A stretch of DNA of 64,000 bases from Crystallibacter degradans (GCF_012952295.1 NZ_JABBCH010000016.1:1-64000), one strand, 5' to 3'; positions 52,029 to 61,134 are shown, counted from the stretch's first letter. Notes: generated from the letters alone by a model not told the origin. Numbers and translations are program-made.

Positions 52029-52680
52029 CCTGCAGGTGCTCATTGTCGACGACGACTTCCACGTTGGCCGCCTGCACGCCAGCTACGTCGAGGCCGTCCC
52101 CGGCTTCACCGCACTGCCGCCGGCCGGCACCGCGGAGCAGGCGCTGCGCGTGGTGCACGCCCGGGAACCGGACCTCATCCTGCTGGACGTGTATCTGCCC
52201 GACGCCCTCGGCCTGGACCTGCTGCGGACCCTGGATGTTGACGTCATCATGCTGACGGCCGCCGCCGATGCAGCCTCGGTCCGCAAGGCCCTGCGCCGCG
52301 GCGCGCTCGGCTACCTGATCAAACCCTTCGCCGCCGACCAGCTGACCCGGAAGCTGCGCGCCTATGCCCGCTACCGCCGGCTGCTCGCCAACCAAAGTGC
52401 TGTGGACCAGGACACGGTGGAACGCGCCCTGCACGCTCTCCACCCAGGGGAGGCCCCGGGGTCGGGCCGTGCCCGTTCGGCCACAGAGACGTCGGTACTG
52501 GAAGCGCTGGAGCCCGGAACACAGAAATCCGCCGCGGACGTGGCCCGGCAGGTCGGCATCTCGCGGGCTACCGCCCAACGCTACCTGTCGGCACTGGCCG
52601 ACGATGGCGTCGTCGAAATCCATCTTCGCTACGGCAGCACCGGTCGTCCCGAACACCGCTACGGGCCGGTGGGACCGTAG
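52018..52680 (+). CDS. CitB/DcuR/DpiA-type response regulator
   Basis: A 220-residue response regulator. The receiver has the acidic pair in VLIVDDDFHVG, phospho-acceptor D57 in LLDVYLPD, T in MLTAAAD and K in YLIKPF. The C-terminal HTH (KSAADVARQVGISRATAQRY) is of the CitB type. It is translated from an ATG overlapping the kinase gene, so the two are coupled. It probably activates the divergent citrate transporter gene. Confidence 0.9.
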   Translation: MTNDLQVLIVDDDFHVGRLHASYVEAVPGFTALPPAGTAEQALRVVHAREPDLILLDVYLPDALGLDLLRTLDVDVIMLTAAADAASVRKALRRGALGYLIKPFAADQLTRKLRAYARYRRLLANQSAVDQDTVERALHALHPGEAPGSGRARSATETSVLEALEPGTQKSAADVARQVGISRATAQRYLSALADDGVVEIHLRYGSTGRPEHRYGPVGP

Positions 52681-52734
52681 CCCGAACCGCCGGCCGGCGC
52701 TTTCTGGGCGCCGAGCCTTCCGGTTCACGGCACA

Positions 52735-52780
52735 CAGCGAGGCCCCCTGCCGGTAGTGGCAGGAGGCCTCGCTGTTTTTT
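52735..52780 (+). terminator. Rho-independent terminator of the two-component operon
   Basis: CAGCGAGGCC...GGCCTCGCTG with an additional CCTGCC/GGCAGG stem and a T6 run at 52775-52780, about 55 nt after the regulator stop. It is the clearest T-run terminator in the window. Confidence 0.85.
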
Positions 52781-52797
52781 GTTTGGTCAGATCCGGA

Positions 52798-55700
52798 TCA
52801 GAGGATGTTGTTCATCATGTTCCAGCCCCAGCCGATCTTCTTCTTCGGTGCCATGCGGCCCTCACCATCGCCTACGTAGAGGAACAGGTCCCCTGCACGG
52901 TCCCGGGTCACCAGGTCAGTCTTGCCGTCGCCGCTGAAGTCGCCGGGTCCGACAATCATGGTCATGCTGTTCCAGCCTCCCCAGCCGATCTTCCGCTTCG
53001 GTGCGTAGCTGCTGTTGCCGTCGCCTTCGTAGAGGAACAGGTCCCCTGCACGGTCCCGGGTCACCAGGTCAGCGTCGCCGTCGCGGTTGAAGTCGCCCGG
53101 CCCGACAATCATGGTCATGCTGTTCCAACCCCAGCCGATCTTCTGCTTGGGGGCGTACCAGCCGTTACCGTGGCCGGCGTACAGCCACAGATCGCCTGCC
53201 TTGTCACGGGCAACCAGATCGTTCTTGTCGTCGCCGTTGAAGTCGCCGGGTCCGACGATGCTGGTCATGATGTTCCAGCCCCAGCCGATCTGTTTCTTCG
53301 GTGCGAACCAGCCGGTTCCCTTGCCCGCGTAGTGCCAGAGCTTGCCGGCCGTGTCGCGGGCCACCAGGTCAGCCTTGCCATCACCGTCGGTATCGCCGGT
53401 GCTGACCAGGCTGGTCATGCTGTTCCAGCCCCAGCCGATCTGCTTCCGCGGTTCGTAGCCGCCGTTGTTCTTGCCCACGTAGAGCCAGAGCTTGCCGGAG
53501 CGGTCCGTGGTGATGAGGTCAGCCTTGGAGTCACCGGTGAAATCATTGCTCGACTTCTCTGGAGCGGGTTCCTCCTCAACCGGTGTCTCCGAGTCAACCG
53601 GCGGTTCCTCCGTGTCTACCGGCGGTTCCTCGGTCGCCGCAGTGGTGGTCCAGGCGCCGATCGCACTGGTGTTGCCGGCAGCATCGATCGCTACGGCCCG
53701 CAGCGTCTGGCCTGCGGCGAGCTGCACCGGTGCCGTATAGGGCGTGCTAGCGGCAGTAGGGTCTGCACCGTTGAGAGTGAAGAAGATGGACGCACCCTCT
53801 TCGGCCGACAGGGTCACAGCGGTGTCCGCGGGGACCTCGCCTGCTTCAACATTGGCGGTCAGAGCCGGCGCCGTCAGATCCAGGTTGTAGGTCTGAGTCA
53901 CGATTTCCGATGGAACACCGCCGTTGTAAGCGACGAACTTCAGGGTAGTCGTTCCCTCAGCCGCAATCTCGATGGCCCCGGTATACGGTGTGCTCTCAGT
54001 GTCCGGATCCGCCCCGTCAAGGGTGTAGAAGATCAGGGCATCGGCAGGCGTGGCTGCCAGTTCCACGGCCTGCACTGCATTGAACGTGCCGCCTGCCACG
54101 TTGGCCGTCACCGCCGGCGCCTCCGGCGGGGTTGCTCCCGTAATCTTGCCCTGGACCACGAACTCTTCGGTCTCGCCCAGCACCTCCGGTGTCGACAGCT
54201 CGTCGCCGTCGGCCTCGGTCACCTGCTCGACCTTGAAGAAGTTCGTATCGTAGGGACTGCCGACGACGGCGTGCGGCGTGTTGCCGTCGCCGAGGTAGCC
54301 TGCCGGAGCGCCCTCGTCCCACCGCAGGAACGGCCCGATCTTGGCCTCCAGCAGATGGGAGAAGTCGCCGGTGCCGTTCAGCGCGCCGAGGTCCTCGGTG
54401 TAGTTGAGGTTGCCGTCGACGTCAGCCACGAGCTCCACTGCACCGTAGGGATGCGTGATCTTATAGGTGGCACCCGGCTCGAAGACGCCGTCGCCGCGGA
54501 CCCTGATCCGGCCGAAGGCCACCTGGTCCCCGTCCCGCACCATGTCGGCCCCGAAGGCTGCTTCCGATGCCAACGTCAGCTGGACCTCTTCGCCCCCGAC
54601 ATCGATGACCGACTCAGAGGCGAACCAGAAGGCCTCACCCGGGAAGTTGTCCGGGAAAGAGGTTGGCTCCAGCGGATTCGGCCGTTCCTCGACGACCGGG
54701 CACAGCGGGTCTTCCAGGCACAGGTCCAGCTGGACCGGTTCCTGGCCTTCCCAGCCGTTGTCCCGCAACCATTCCGGGAAGCCATGGTCGCCATTCGGGC
54801 CGACCGCCTGCAGATTGTGGACCTTGAACGGGAAGGACCGGATTTCGCCGGCGGTCCCCGTAGCAGGGTCCACGGCGACGGCGCGGAGGTTGGTCGAAGT
54901 CCCGATCTGCATCGGTTCCGTGTATTCCCAGGTATTGCCGAGCGGCTCCCCGTCCACAGAGAACTCCGGTGTGGAGCCGTCCGTGGTGTAGTAGATGTCC
55001 GGCGCAACAGCGGGATCGTTGGTATTTCCGCTCAACGTCACCATCTGCGGCCCGGCCAGCGGGCCGACGGCGGCATCGGGTGTTGCATCCAGCCAGGGCC
55101 GGGTGGCGTCCAGCTCGTACACTTCGGTGTAGATCTCGGTGGACTCATTGGTTGCCGGATCGATCGAAATGTACTTCAGCGTGTTGGTCCCGGGGGTCGC
55201 CAATTCCACGGCTACTTCCGAGATGTCCGCCCCGGCTGCCGGCACGAACTCGGTACCGTTGACTGTCCCGTCCGCGTTGACGGCGGGATCCGTCCCATCC
55301 ACGGTGTAGATGATCTTGCCTTCAGGGAAGGACGAATGGATCTTCACCGTCTGTGCCGAGTTGTAAAGGCCGCCAGGCTTGTCCACGCCTGCTTCGACCG
55401 TCGCGATCTTGCCTTGGACGGCGAAGAGGTTTGTCTCTGCTGTGCTGCCGGACGGCCCCGAAACCCGGAAGAAGTTCGTATCGTGAGGGCTGCCCACAAC
55501 CTCGTGTTCCACGTTCGGGTCGCCGATGAAGCCGTCTGGCGCGGCGGGAAGAACGTCCGGGGCCCAACGCAGGAACGGGCCAATGCGGCCCTCCGACGAC
55601 TCCTCCCAGGTGCAGGGCTGCTGCATGCAGCCGATGTCCTCGGTGAAGCGGATCCGGCCACGGTCATCGGCCGTCAGGACGTCCACACCGTACGGGTGCG

Positions 55701-56280
55701 TGAAGGTGTACTGCTGGCCCGGTTCGCCGTCTTCGAGCCGGATGCGCAGCCGGGCGAAGCCGTTTTGCTGGCCGTCTGCCACCTCTCCGGCTCCGCTGAA
55801 GGCTGCTTCCTGGGCCATGATCAGCCGGGCCTCGGCCCCGTCGGGCATGGTCAGGGACGCTTCGCCGGACCACCAGAAGGACTCTTCCGGGAAGTTGCCC
55901 GGAACCGTCAGCGGCTGTGTCGGGTCGTAGTCGGTACCGATGACCGGACAGGCCACGGCGTCCACGCACAGTTCCAGCCGGACGGGAGCGAGTCCGCGCT
56001 CCGGATCGCCGCCGTCGCCGTACCAGTACGGATAGCCATTGTCCGGATTGACCGGGCCCACCCCGGTCGGACCGGTCGGCAAGGCAGCCGGAAGCATCCC
56101 CGCCAGCGCGGACTGCGACAGCCCTGCACCGCCTGCGGGAAGCGAGGCCGCCGACGCCGGCGGCAGAACGGACAGGCCCGAAAGCAGGACTGCACCTGCC
56201 GCCGCCATCCCCACCGCCCGCCGTCGTTGTTTCCTTCGGCCGTTGGGCGGCCTTAGCTGGATTTCAGGATCGGATGTCAT
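52798..56280 (-). CDS. Secreted FG-GAP/VCBS beta-propeller protein with chitobiase C-terminal-type repeats, 1160 residues
   Basis: A large exported protein with a signal peptide (RRKQRRRAVGMAAAGAVLLS then GLSVLPPASA). Two related ~210-residue modules follow (YPYWYGDGGDPERGLAPVRL; FPEWLRDNGWEGQEPVQLDL), each with LCxxxxxCPV, THPYG and VGSPxDTNFF signatures. Four Fn3-like CHB_HEX_C repeats have the IxYTxDGxDP pattern (IIYTVDGTDP, IYYTTDGSTP, IFYTLDGADP, IFFTLNGADP). After a Glu/Pro linker there are five ~55-residue FG-GAP/VCBS repeats with GDFNGDDKNDLVARDKAGDL and KIGWGWNSM. It probably acts as an extracellular carbohydrate-binding or surface protein; no catalytic domain is recognised. ATG 56280 has AGGGGGA upstream. 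Confidence 0.82.
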   Translation of the reverse strand: MTSDPEIQLRPPNGRRKQRRRAVGMAAAGAVLLSGLSVLPPASAASLPAGGAGLSQSALAGMLPAALPTGPTGVGPVNPDNGYPYWYGDGGDPERGLAPVRLELCVDAVACPVIGTDYDPTQPLTVPGNFPEESFWWSGEASLTMPDGAEARLIMAQEAAFSGAGEVADGQQNGFARLRIRLEDGEPGQQYTFTHPYGVDVLTADDRGRIRFTEDIGCMQQPCTWEESSEGRIGPFLRWAPDVLPAAPDGFIGDPNVEHEVVGSPHDTNFFRVSGPSGSTAETNLFAVQGKIATVEAGVDKPGGLYNSAQTVKIHSSFPEGKIIYTVDGTDPAVNADGTVNGTEFVPAAGADISEVAVELATPGTNTLKYISIDPATNESTEIYTEVYELDATRPWLDATPDAAVGPLAGPQMVTLSGNTNDPAVAPDIYYTTDGSTPEFSVDGEPLGNTWEYTEPMQIGTSTNLRAVAVDPATGTAGEIRSFPFKVHNLQAVGPNGDHGFPEWLRDNGWEGQEPVQLDLCLEDPLCPVVEERPNPLEPTSFPDNFPGEAFWFASESVIDVGGEEVQLTLASEAAFGADMVRDGDQVAFGRIRVRGDGVFEPGATYKITHPYGAVELVADVDGNLNYTEDLGALNGTGDFSHLLEAKIGPFLRWDEGAPAGYLGDGNTPHAVVGSPYDTNFFKVEQVTEADGDELSTPEVLGETEEFVVQGKITGATPPEAPAVTANVAGGTFNAVQAVELAATPADALIFYTLDGADPDTESTPYTGAIEIAAEGTTTLKFVAYNGGVPSEIVTQTYNLDLTAPALTANVEAGEVPADTAVTLSAEEGASIFFTLNGADPTAASTPYTAPVQLAAGQTLRAVAIDAAGNTSAIGAWTTTAATEEPPVDTEEPPVDSETPVEEEPAPEKSSNDFTGDSKADLITTDRSGKLWLYVGKNNGGYEPRKQIGWGWNSMTSLVSTGDTDGDGKADLVARDTAGKLWHYAGKGTGWFAPKKQIGWGWNIMTSIVGPGDFNGDDKNDLVARDKAGDLWLYAGHGNGWYAPKQKIGWGWNSMTMIVGPGDFNRDGDADLVTRDRAGDLFLYEGDGNSSYAPKRKIGWGGWNSMTMIVGPGDFSGDGKTDLVTRDRAGDLFLYVGDGEGRMAPKKKIGWGWNMMNNIL
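52840..53560. repeat. Coding tandem repeats of about 160 bp (FG-GAP/VCBS units)
   Basis: Five units in the 3' part of the secreted-protein gene, recognised by recurrent GTTCCAGCCCCAGCCGATCT and GTCGCCGGGTCCGACAATCA-like segments on the plus strand. High nucleotide identity between units suggests recent duplication or homogenisation. Confidence 0.75.
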
Positions 56281-56380
56281 GAGTTCCCCCTCGTGCACAG
56301 TTTCCTCGTCAAAGGCGCGATGTCAGTGCGTGCCCCGCAACCAGCTTCCGGTTTGGGCGTTGGGAAAAACCTATGAACGG

Positions 56381-58168
56381 TTAACCTTCTGACTCACGCA
56401 GGGCCAGGGCGGCCTGGACCAGCGCCGCGTGGGTCAGGGCCTGCGGGAAGTTCCCCAGCTGGGCGTGCGTCTGCGGATCCATTTCTTCGGCGAAGAGCCC
56501 CAAATCATTCGCCAGCCCGAGCATCTCCTCGAACAGCTCCGCAGCTTCGGCACGGCGGCCCGTTTCGGCGAGCGCCTGCACCAGCCAGAAGGAACAGGGC
56601 AGGAAGGCGCCCTCCGTCCCGGGCAGGCCGTCGCGTCCGGGCGGGTAGCGGTAGAGCAGTGGTCCACCGGCGGACAGCTTTCGGCGGATGGCGTCCACGG
56701 TACCCCGGGTCCGTTCCGAATCACGCTCCTCGATGCCCAGCAGCGGCAGGATAAGCACGGCCGCGTCGAGGTCGGCGGATCCGTAGCTGCGGGTATATGT
56801 GTTCCCCTCCGGATCGAAGCCCCTGAGCCTGATTTCGGCGGCAAGCGCTTCCCGGGCCTTGAGCCACCGCTGCCGCTGCCGCGGCGAGACGCGGTGGGTC
56901 CGCCCGATGTTCAGCGCGCGGTCGAGGGCGAGCCAGCCCATCATTTTGGAGTGCACGTGGTGCGCGGCGTCGTCGCGGATCTCCCAGATGCCCGCGTCGG
57001 GCTCCTGCCACCGGCGGGCCACCAGATCGGCGAATCCGCGCATGGCCCGCCAGGTCTCCGAGTAGAGCTTGTGCCCTGCTTCCACCAGCACCCAGGCCCC
57101 ATCGAGGACCCAGCCGTAACCGTCCAGTTGGTGCTGCGTGGCGGCGCCGTTGCCCACGCGGACCGGCGTGCTTTCGGCGTATCCCGGCCATCCCGCCAAG
57201 GTGCGTTCCGGCGGAACATGCCTGCCGGTCAGCGTGAGCATCGCGGGCAGGCGCGGCCGCTCCAACCGGCTGGCGTGCAGCAGCCAGCGCAGGAAACTGC
57301 GGGCTTCGGCGGCCTTGCCGACACCGAGGAACGCCCCGACCCCGATGCTGGCGTCCCGGGGCCAGGCGTAGCGGTAGTCCCAGTTGCGGATTCCGCCCGG
57401 GAACTCAGGCAGGGAGGTTGTCGGAGCGGCCACCGGAGCCCCGGAGGGTGAATAGGTCAGCAGCCGCAGCGTCAGCAGGCTGCGCACCACCGCGTCCCGG
57501 TACGGTGTTCCGCCGTCGATCTCCGCTGCCCACGCCCGCCACAACTCCTCGTCCGCCGCCAGCAACTCCCCTGCCGCCTTCGGCTCCACGTGCACCAGCG
57601 GTTCCCCGTATGCCACCCCCAGCACCAGGGTGACGGGATGGCCCGGGGTTACCAAGAACGACGCCGGTTTGCCGGGTTCGATCGACAGTTCCGCATCGCT
57701 GTCCAGACTTAGCGCCAGCTGGCCCCACACGCAGACCAGGCTCGACCCGGAACGGACCCGTGGCCGGACATGCCGTTCACCCAGACGCGGATCGAACTCC
57801 ACCACGGCCTCCACCGGCTGGCCCACGGCCGTCAGCCGCCGCACCAGCAGCGTGGCGGGCAGCAGCTGGCCGCGGACTTCGGCCACCATCGCGTCAGTGA
57901 GGATTAGCGTGCCCTCGCCGACGGGCCAGGTGGTTTCCAGCGTCGCCGTCTCCGGCCGGTAGCGGCGCTCCCTGGGCGCAGCCGGCGCGGCAGGGCCCAG
58001 GCGGAAAGTTCCCGCTTCAGGCCCGCCGACCAGTCGCCCGAACACTGGTTCGCCGTCGAAACTTGGCACGCACATCCAGTCGATCGCGCCGGCGCCGGAG
58101 ACGAGCGCGGCGGTACGGGTGTCGCCGATCAGCCCGTAGTCCCCGATGTCCGGCAGTCCCGCATCCAT
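56381..58168 (-). CDS. Glycoside hydrolase family 15 protein (trehalase/glucoamylase-like)
   Basis: A 595-residue GH15 enzyme with an N-terminal beta-sandwich and alpha/alpha barrel. Landmarks are IGDYGLIGDTRTAALVSGAG then AIDWMCVPSFD, NWDYRYAWPRDASIGVGAFL, GIWEIRDDAAHHVHSKMMGW and LFAEEMDPQTHAQLGNFPQA. Actinobacterial members of this exact layout include trehalases; glucoamylase or other alpha-glucosidase activity is also possible. There is no signal peptide, so it is probably cytoplasmic. The ATG overlaps the stop of the upstream membrane protein gene by one base. Confidence 0.88.
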   Translation of the reverse strand: MDAGLPDIGDYGLIGDTRTAALVSGAGAIDWMCVPSFDGEPVFGRLVGGPEAGTFRLGPAAPAAPRERRYRPETATLETTWPVGEGTLILTDAMVAEVRGQLLPATLLVRRLTAVGQPVEAVVEFDPRLGERHVRPRVRSGSSLVCVWGQLALSLDSDAELSIEPGKPASFLVTPGHPVTLVLGVAYGEPLVHVEPKAAGELLAADEELWRAWAAEIDGGTPYRDAVVRSLLTLRLLTYSPSGAPVAAPTTSLPEFPGGIRNWDYRYAWPRDASIGVGAFLGVGKAAEARSFLRWLLHASRLERPRLPAMLTLTGRHVPPERTLAGWPGYAESTPVRVGNGAATQHQLDGYGWVLDGAWVLVEAGHKLYSETWRAMRGFADLVARRWQEPDAGIWEIRDDAAHHVHSKMMGWLALDRALNIGRTHRVSPRQRQRWLKAREALAAEIRLRGFDPEGNTYTRSYGSADLDAAVLILPLLGIEERDSERTRGTVDAIRRKLSAGGPLLYRYPPGRDGLPGTEGAFLPCSFWLVQALAETGRRAEAAELFEEMLGLANDLGLFAEEMDPQTHAQLGNFPQALTHAALVQAALALRESEG

Positions 58169-58644
58169 CAGCGGACCTGGAAAAGCAGCCCGAGCATGAC
58201 GCCGTAAACCAGGTGCGCGGCCACCGCCACGGCCGGAGTCTGGATACCGTAGTTCAAAGCCAGCAAGCCCGGCGGTTCCAGTGCGGCGCGGTTCGAGGGT
58301 CCTGCCCGGTGCGAGGCCATCCGCGGGTGGACGCCGGGCAGCAGCGGCAGCACCACGGTCAGGGCAACCGCCACATGCAGCAGGCCCAGCAGTCCCCCGA
58401 GCCACCAGGTCGCCTGGCCCAGCAGCGCGAACGTGGCCGCGTAGCCCAACGCGAAGATCTGACCGGCAGCAAGATGGATGAAGAAGCCTGCCACCCGCGC
58501 GTGGTCGGGATCGGGCGTGACCAGTGTGCCCAGGACCAGTGGCAGGTCGAGCCGGGTCAGTCCGGCCATCTGCGCGGCGATCATGACCATGGTCAGTGCA
58601 CCCGTTGCGAGCAGTCCGAACACTGCCCAGCCTGCCCAGTCCAT
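58168..58644 (-). CDS. Hypothetical polytopic membrane protein, 158 residues
   Basis: Four membrane segments starting MDWAGWAVFGLLATGALTMV. Others are VAGFFIHLAAGQIFALGYAA, WWLGGLLGLLHVAVALTVVL and VAVAAHLVYGVMLGLLFQV. LGTLVTPDPDHARVAGFFIH and the C-terminal AHLVYGVMLG resemble small envelope proteins found beside GH15 genes, but I cannot name a family. ATG 58644 is chosen for its GGAG spacing; an ATG at 58662 is possible. Its stop overlaps the GH15 start, so the pair is coupled. Confidence 0.7.
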   Translation of the reverse strand: MDWAGWAVFGLLATGALTMVMIAAQMAGLTRLDLPLVLGTLVTPDPDHARVAGFFIHLAAGQIFALGYAATFALLGQATWWLGGLLGLLHVAVALTVVLPLLPGVHPRMASHRAGPSNRAALEPPGLLALNYGIQTPAVAVAAHLVYGVMLGLLFQVR

Positions 58645-58873
58645 TCCGTCTCCGCTCCCCATTCCGCCGGTTTGCCCGGCGGCGTCCTGCCGACACGCCT
58701 GTTTCCCCGCCGGCAGATACCGAAGAGGATTCTGGTGGAAGTGTGCGCGGCGGGGCTTGTGGAAAGACTATGGCCACCCGTCGGCTACGGCAACAGGCCG
58801 GCGGCCACGCTACGGCCAGCGGCGGAACCTCCATTCAGGAAGTCCCGCCGGAGAGGCCGCAAAGAGGACGCCG

Positions 58874-59398
58874 CTATTGCCCGCCGTCAAAAACACGGAC
58901 CGGAAGACCGCCCCTGCGGAGAGGCGACGAGGCCTTCCGCCGTCTGCGGAGTGCCTTGAAAGAGGGCAAGGCCACGGCGGCAGCGGCGATGAACACCAAT
59001 TGCATCAGCGTTCGCGGCAGCAGCGCTGTGGCGGGTTCCCCGCCGAAGTCGATCCCGGCAACCGCCGCGTAGACGTTGGCCGGGAACATGAGCACCAGCA
59101 GCAGCGTCAATCCGGCAGCCGCCCAAGGAGCTGTCCGGCGGTGTAGCAGGCCTAGGGCAGCAGCCAGTTCCAGCACGCCGGTCAGCGTGACCAGAAGCCC
59201 GGGGTAAGGAAGCACCGGCGGCACCATCTCGATGAGGTCCGCACGCATTCCGTTGAAGTGGGCCGTTCCGGTCAGGACCAGCATGGCGGCCAACCCGCCG
59301 CGCAGGCTCACCTGCCAGGATCGGAGCGGCTTGAGGCCGAGAGTCCCGGCCAGCCGCAGCAGCAGCGTTACTGCCAACAGGGTGATGAGGGGTGCCAT
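58874..59398 (-). CDS. DoxX-like membrane protein, 174 residues
   Basis: Four membrane segments with the DoxX-type pattern GGLAAMLVLTGTAHFNGMRA then DLIEMVPPVLPYPGLLVTLT and GVLELAAALGLLHRR. The C-terminal tail is basic. DoxX-like proteins are linked to quinone or redox functions in the membrane; the role here is unknown. ATG 59398 has GGAAGGA upstream. It is divergent from a TetR gene, with a good promoter overlapping two direct-repeat operators. Confidence 0.78.
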   Translation of the reverse strand: MAPLITLLAVTLLLRLAGTLGLKPLRSWQVSLRGGLAAMLVLTGTAHFNGMRADLIEMVPPVLPYPGLLVTLTGVLELAAALGLLHRRTAPWAAAGLTLLLVLMFPANVYAAVAGIDFGGEPATALLPRTLMQLVFIAAAAVALPSFKALRRRRKASSPLRRGGLPVRVFDGGQ

Positions 59399-59430
59399 GA
59401 GAAGTCCTTCCATTGGACATCGTATTTATC

Positions 59431-59479
59431 TTGACACTGACTAGATTACTCGGATAGACGAACTTGTCAATGACTAGAT
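59431..59479. promoter_or_regulatory. Direct-repeat operator and divergent promoters between doxX-like and tetR genes
   Basis: TTGACACTGACTAGAT (59431-59446) and TTGTCAATGACTAGAT (59464-59479) match at 14 of 16 bases and are 33 nt apart (three helical turns). On the minus strand TTGACA (59470-59465), 16 nt and TAATCT (59448-59443) form a strong promoter for the doxX-like gene inside the repeats. Confidence 0.7.
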
Positions 59480-59497
59480 AGCGGCTACTCTAAGAGG

Positions 59498-60082
59498 ATG
59501 GAAACCTCGAACTACCACCATGGAGATCTGCGCCGCGCCATCATCGATGCGGCGCTGGAGGCGATCAGCGAGTCCGGCCCCGCAGCGGTCAGCCTCCGCG
59601 ATCTGGCCCGGCGCGCCGGCGTCTCCCATGCCGCCCCGGCACATCATTTCGGCGACAAAGCCGGCCTGTTGACCGCCGTCGCCGTGCAGGGGTTTGGCCT
59701 GCTCGGCGATGTCCTGCAAAAGGCAGCGGGCCAGCCCGACGGGTACCTGGCTGTCGGCGTCGCCTACGTAGGATTCGCCGTTGAACACCGCGCCCACTTC
59801 GAGGTGATGTTCCGGCCTGAGCTCTACCATGCGGACGATCCGGAACTGCTCGCGGCCCAGGCCAGGACATCGCGGATGCTTTACGAGGGTGCCGCGCCGT
59901 ACGCGCAGGACGGTGGCACCCAGACCCAGGACGCTGCACTGGCTGCCTGGTCACTGGTGCATGGATTCGCTTCCCTCTGGCTCAGCGGGAACCTGCCCGC
60001 GGATCTGCCGGACGATCCCCAGGATGCAGCCCGGCAAGTGGCGCGGGTCTTGTTCCCTCACAAGGCGGGCGATATCGCCTGA
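59498..60082 (+). CDS. TetR/AcrR-family regulator (WHG-type C-terminal domain)
   Basis: A 194-residue TetR regulator. The HTH is LRRAIIDAALEAISESGPAA then VSLRDLARRAGVSHAAPAHH with FGDKAGLLTAVA. The C-terminal part (AVEHRAHFEVMFRPELYHAD; AAWSLVHGFASLWLSGNL) is of the WHG type. TACTCT ends 6 nt before the ATG, so the transcript is probably leaderless. It likely represses itself and the divergent DoxX-like gene through the shared direct repeats. Confidence 0.86.
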   Translation: METSNYHHGDLRRAIIDAALEAISESGPAAVSLRDLARRAGVSHAAPAHHFGDKAGLLTAVAVQGFGLLGDVLQKAAGQPDGYLAVGVAYVGFAVEHRAHFEVMFRPELYHADDPELLAAQARTSRMLYEGAAPYAQDGGTQTQDAALAAWSLVHGFASLWLSGNLPADLPDDPQDAARQVARVLFPHKAGDIA

Positions 60083-60123
60083 GTCGCGGCCCGGCGTCGT
60101 ACTTAGGCATTAGTCTGGGCAGC

Positions 60124-61128
60124 ATGGAATTCAGATACCTGGGCAACAGCGGCCTGAAAATATCCGAAATCACCTACGGCAACTGGCTCACGCACGGCTC
60201 GCAGGTGGAAAACGACACGGCAACCCAGTGCGTGCGGGCGGCGTTGGACGCCGGCATCACCACCTTCGACACCGCGGACGTCTACGCCAACACCGCCGCG
60301 GAGGAAGTCCTTGGCGCAGCGTTGAAGGGCGAGCGGCGGCAATCGCTGGAGATCTTCACCAAGGTCTACTTCCCCACCGGACCCAAGGGGCACAATGACA
60401 CCGGGCTGTCGCGCAAGCACATCATGGAGTCGATCGATGGTTCGCTGCGCCGGCTGCAGACGGACTATGTGGACCTCTACCAGGCCCACCGTTACGACGT
60501 CGAGACCCCGCTCGAGGAGACCATGCAGGCCTTCGCCGACGTGGTCCGCGCGGGCAAGGCACTCTACATCGGTGTCAGCGAGTGGGACGCCCGGCAGTTG
60601 CGCGCCGGACACGCGCTGGCCAGGGAACTGGGCATCCAGCTGATCTCCAACCAACCGCAGTACTCCATGCTCTGGCGGGTCATTGAAGGTGAGGTCATCC
60701 CCGCCTCCGAAGAGCTGGGCATCTCGCAGATCGTCTGGTCTCCGATGGCCCAGGGCGTGCTCAGCGGCAAGTACCTGCCGGGCGCCGAACCGCCCGCCGG
60801 CAGCCGTGCCACGGACGAGAAGGGCGGTGCCCAGATGATCGAGCGCTGGATGTCCGACGACGTGCTCGAAGGCGTCCAGCAACTGGCGCCGCTGGCCGAG
60901 GAAGCCGGGCTGACCATGGCCCAGCTCGCCATCGCCTGGGTCCTGCAGAATCCGAACGTCGCCTCCGCAATCATCGGGGCGTCCCGGCCGGAGCAGGTGG
61001 TCTCCAATGTCGCCGCTGCGGGCGTGCGGCTGGACGAAGCGGTGATGGGCAAGATCGATGACGTCATCGGCGGCCTCGCGGAACGGGACCCGGCCAAGAC
61101 GCGGGCCCCGAAGGAGCGGCTGGCCTGA
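60124..61128 (+). CDS. Aldo/keto reductase (Kv-beta-like)
   Basis: A 334-residue AKR. It begins MEFRYLGNSGLKISEITYGN. The catalytic tetrad residues are in FDTADVYANTAAEEVLG (Asp/Tyr), IFTKVYFP (Lys) and YQAHRYD (His). NADPH-site residues lie in SPMAQGVLSGKYLPG and AIIGASRPEQV. It reduces aldehydes or ketones with NADPH; the close layout is to voltage-gated potassium channel beta-subunit-like AKRs common in soil actinobacteria. TAGTCT lies 7 nt before the ATG, so it may be leaderless. Confidence 0.9.
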   Translation: MEFRYLGNSGLKISEITYGNWLTHGSQVENDTATQCVRAALDAGITTFDTADVYANTAAEEVLGAALKGERRQSLEIFTKVYFPTGPKGHNDTGLSRKHIMESIDGSLRRLQTDYVDLYQAHRYDVETPLEETMQAFADVVRAGKALYIGVSEWDARQLRAGHALARELGIQLISNQPQYSMLWRVIEGEVIPASEELGISQIVWSPMAQGVLSGKYLPGAEPPAGSRATDEKGGAQMIERWMSDDVLEGVQQLAPLAEEAGLTMAQLAIAWVLQNPNVASAIIGASRPEQVVSNVAAAGVRLDEAVMGKIDDVIGGLAERDPAKTRAPKERLA

Positions 61129-61134
61129 CCGCCC

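Noticed and set aside
52840-53560. Regular ~160-bp repeats considered as a CRISPR-like or satellite array
   Set aside because: They are in frame and encode FG-GAP/VCBS protein repeats.
52756-56256. A 1166-codon open frame on the plus strand exactly opposite the secreted propeller gene
   Set aside because: It is the mirror of a high-GC gene with repeated modules; its product has no coherent domains, whereas the minus strand has a signal peptide, CHB_HEX and FG-GAP repeats.
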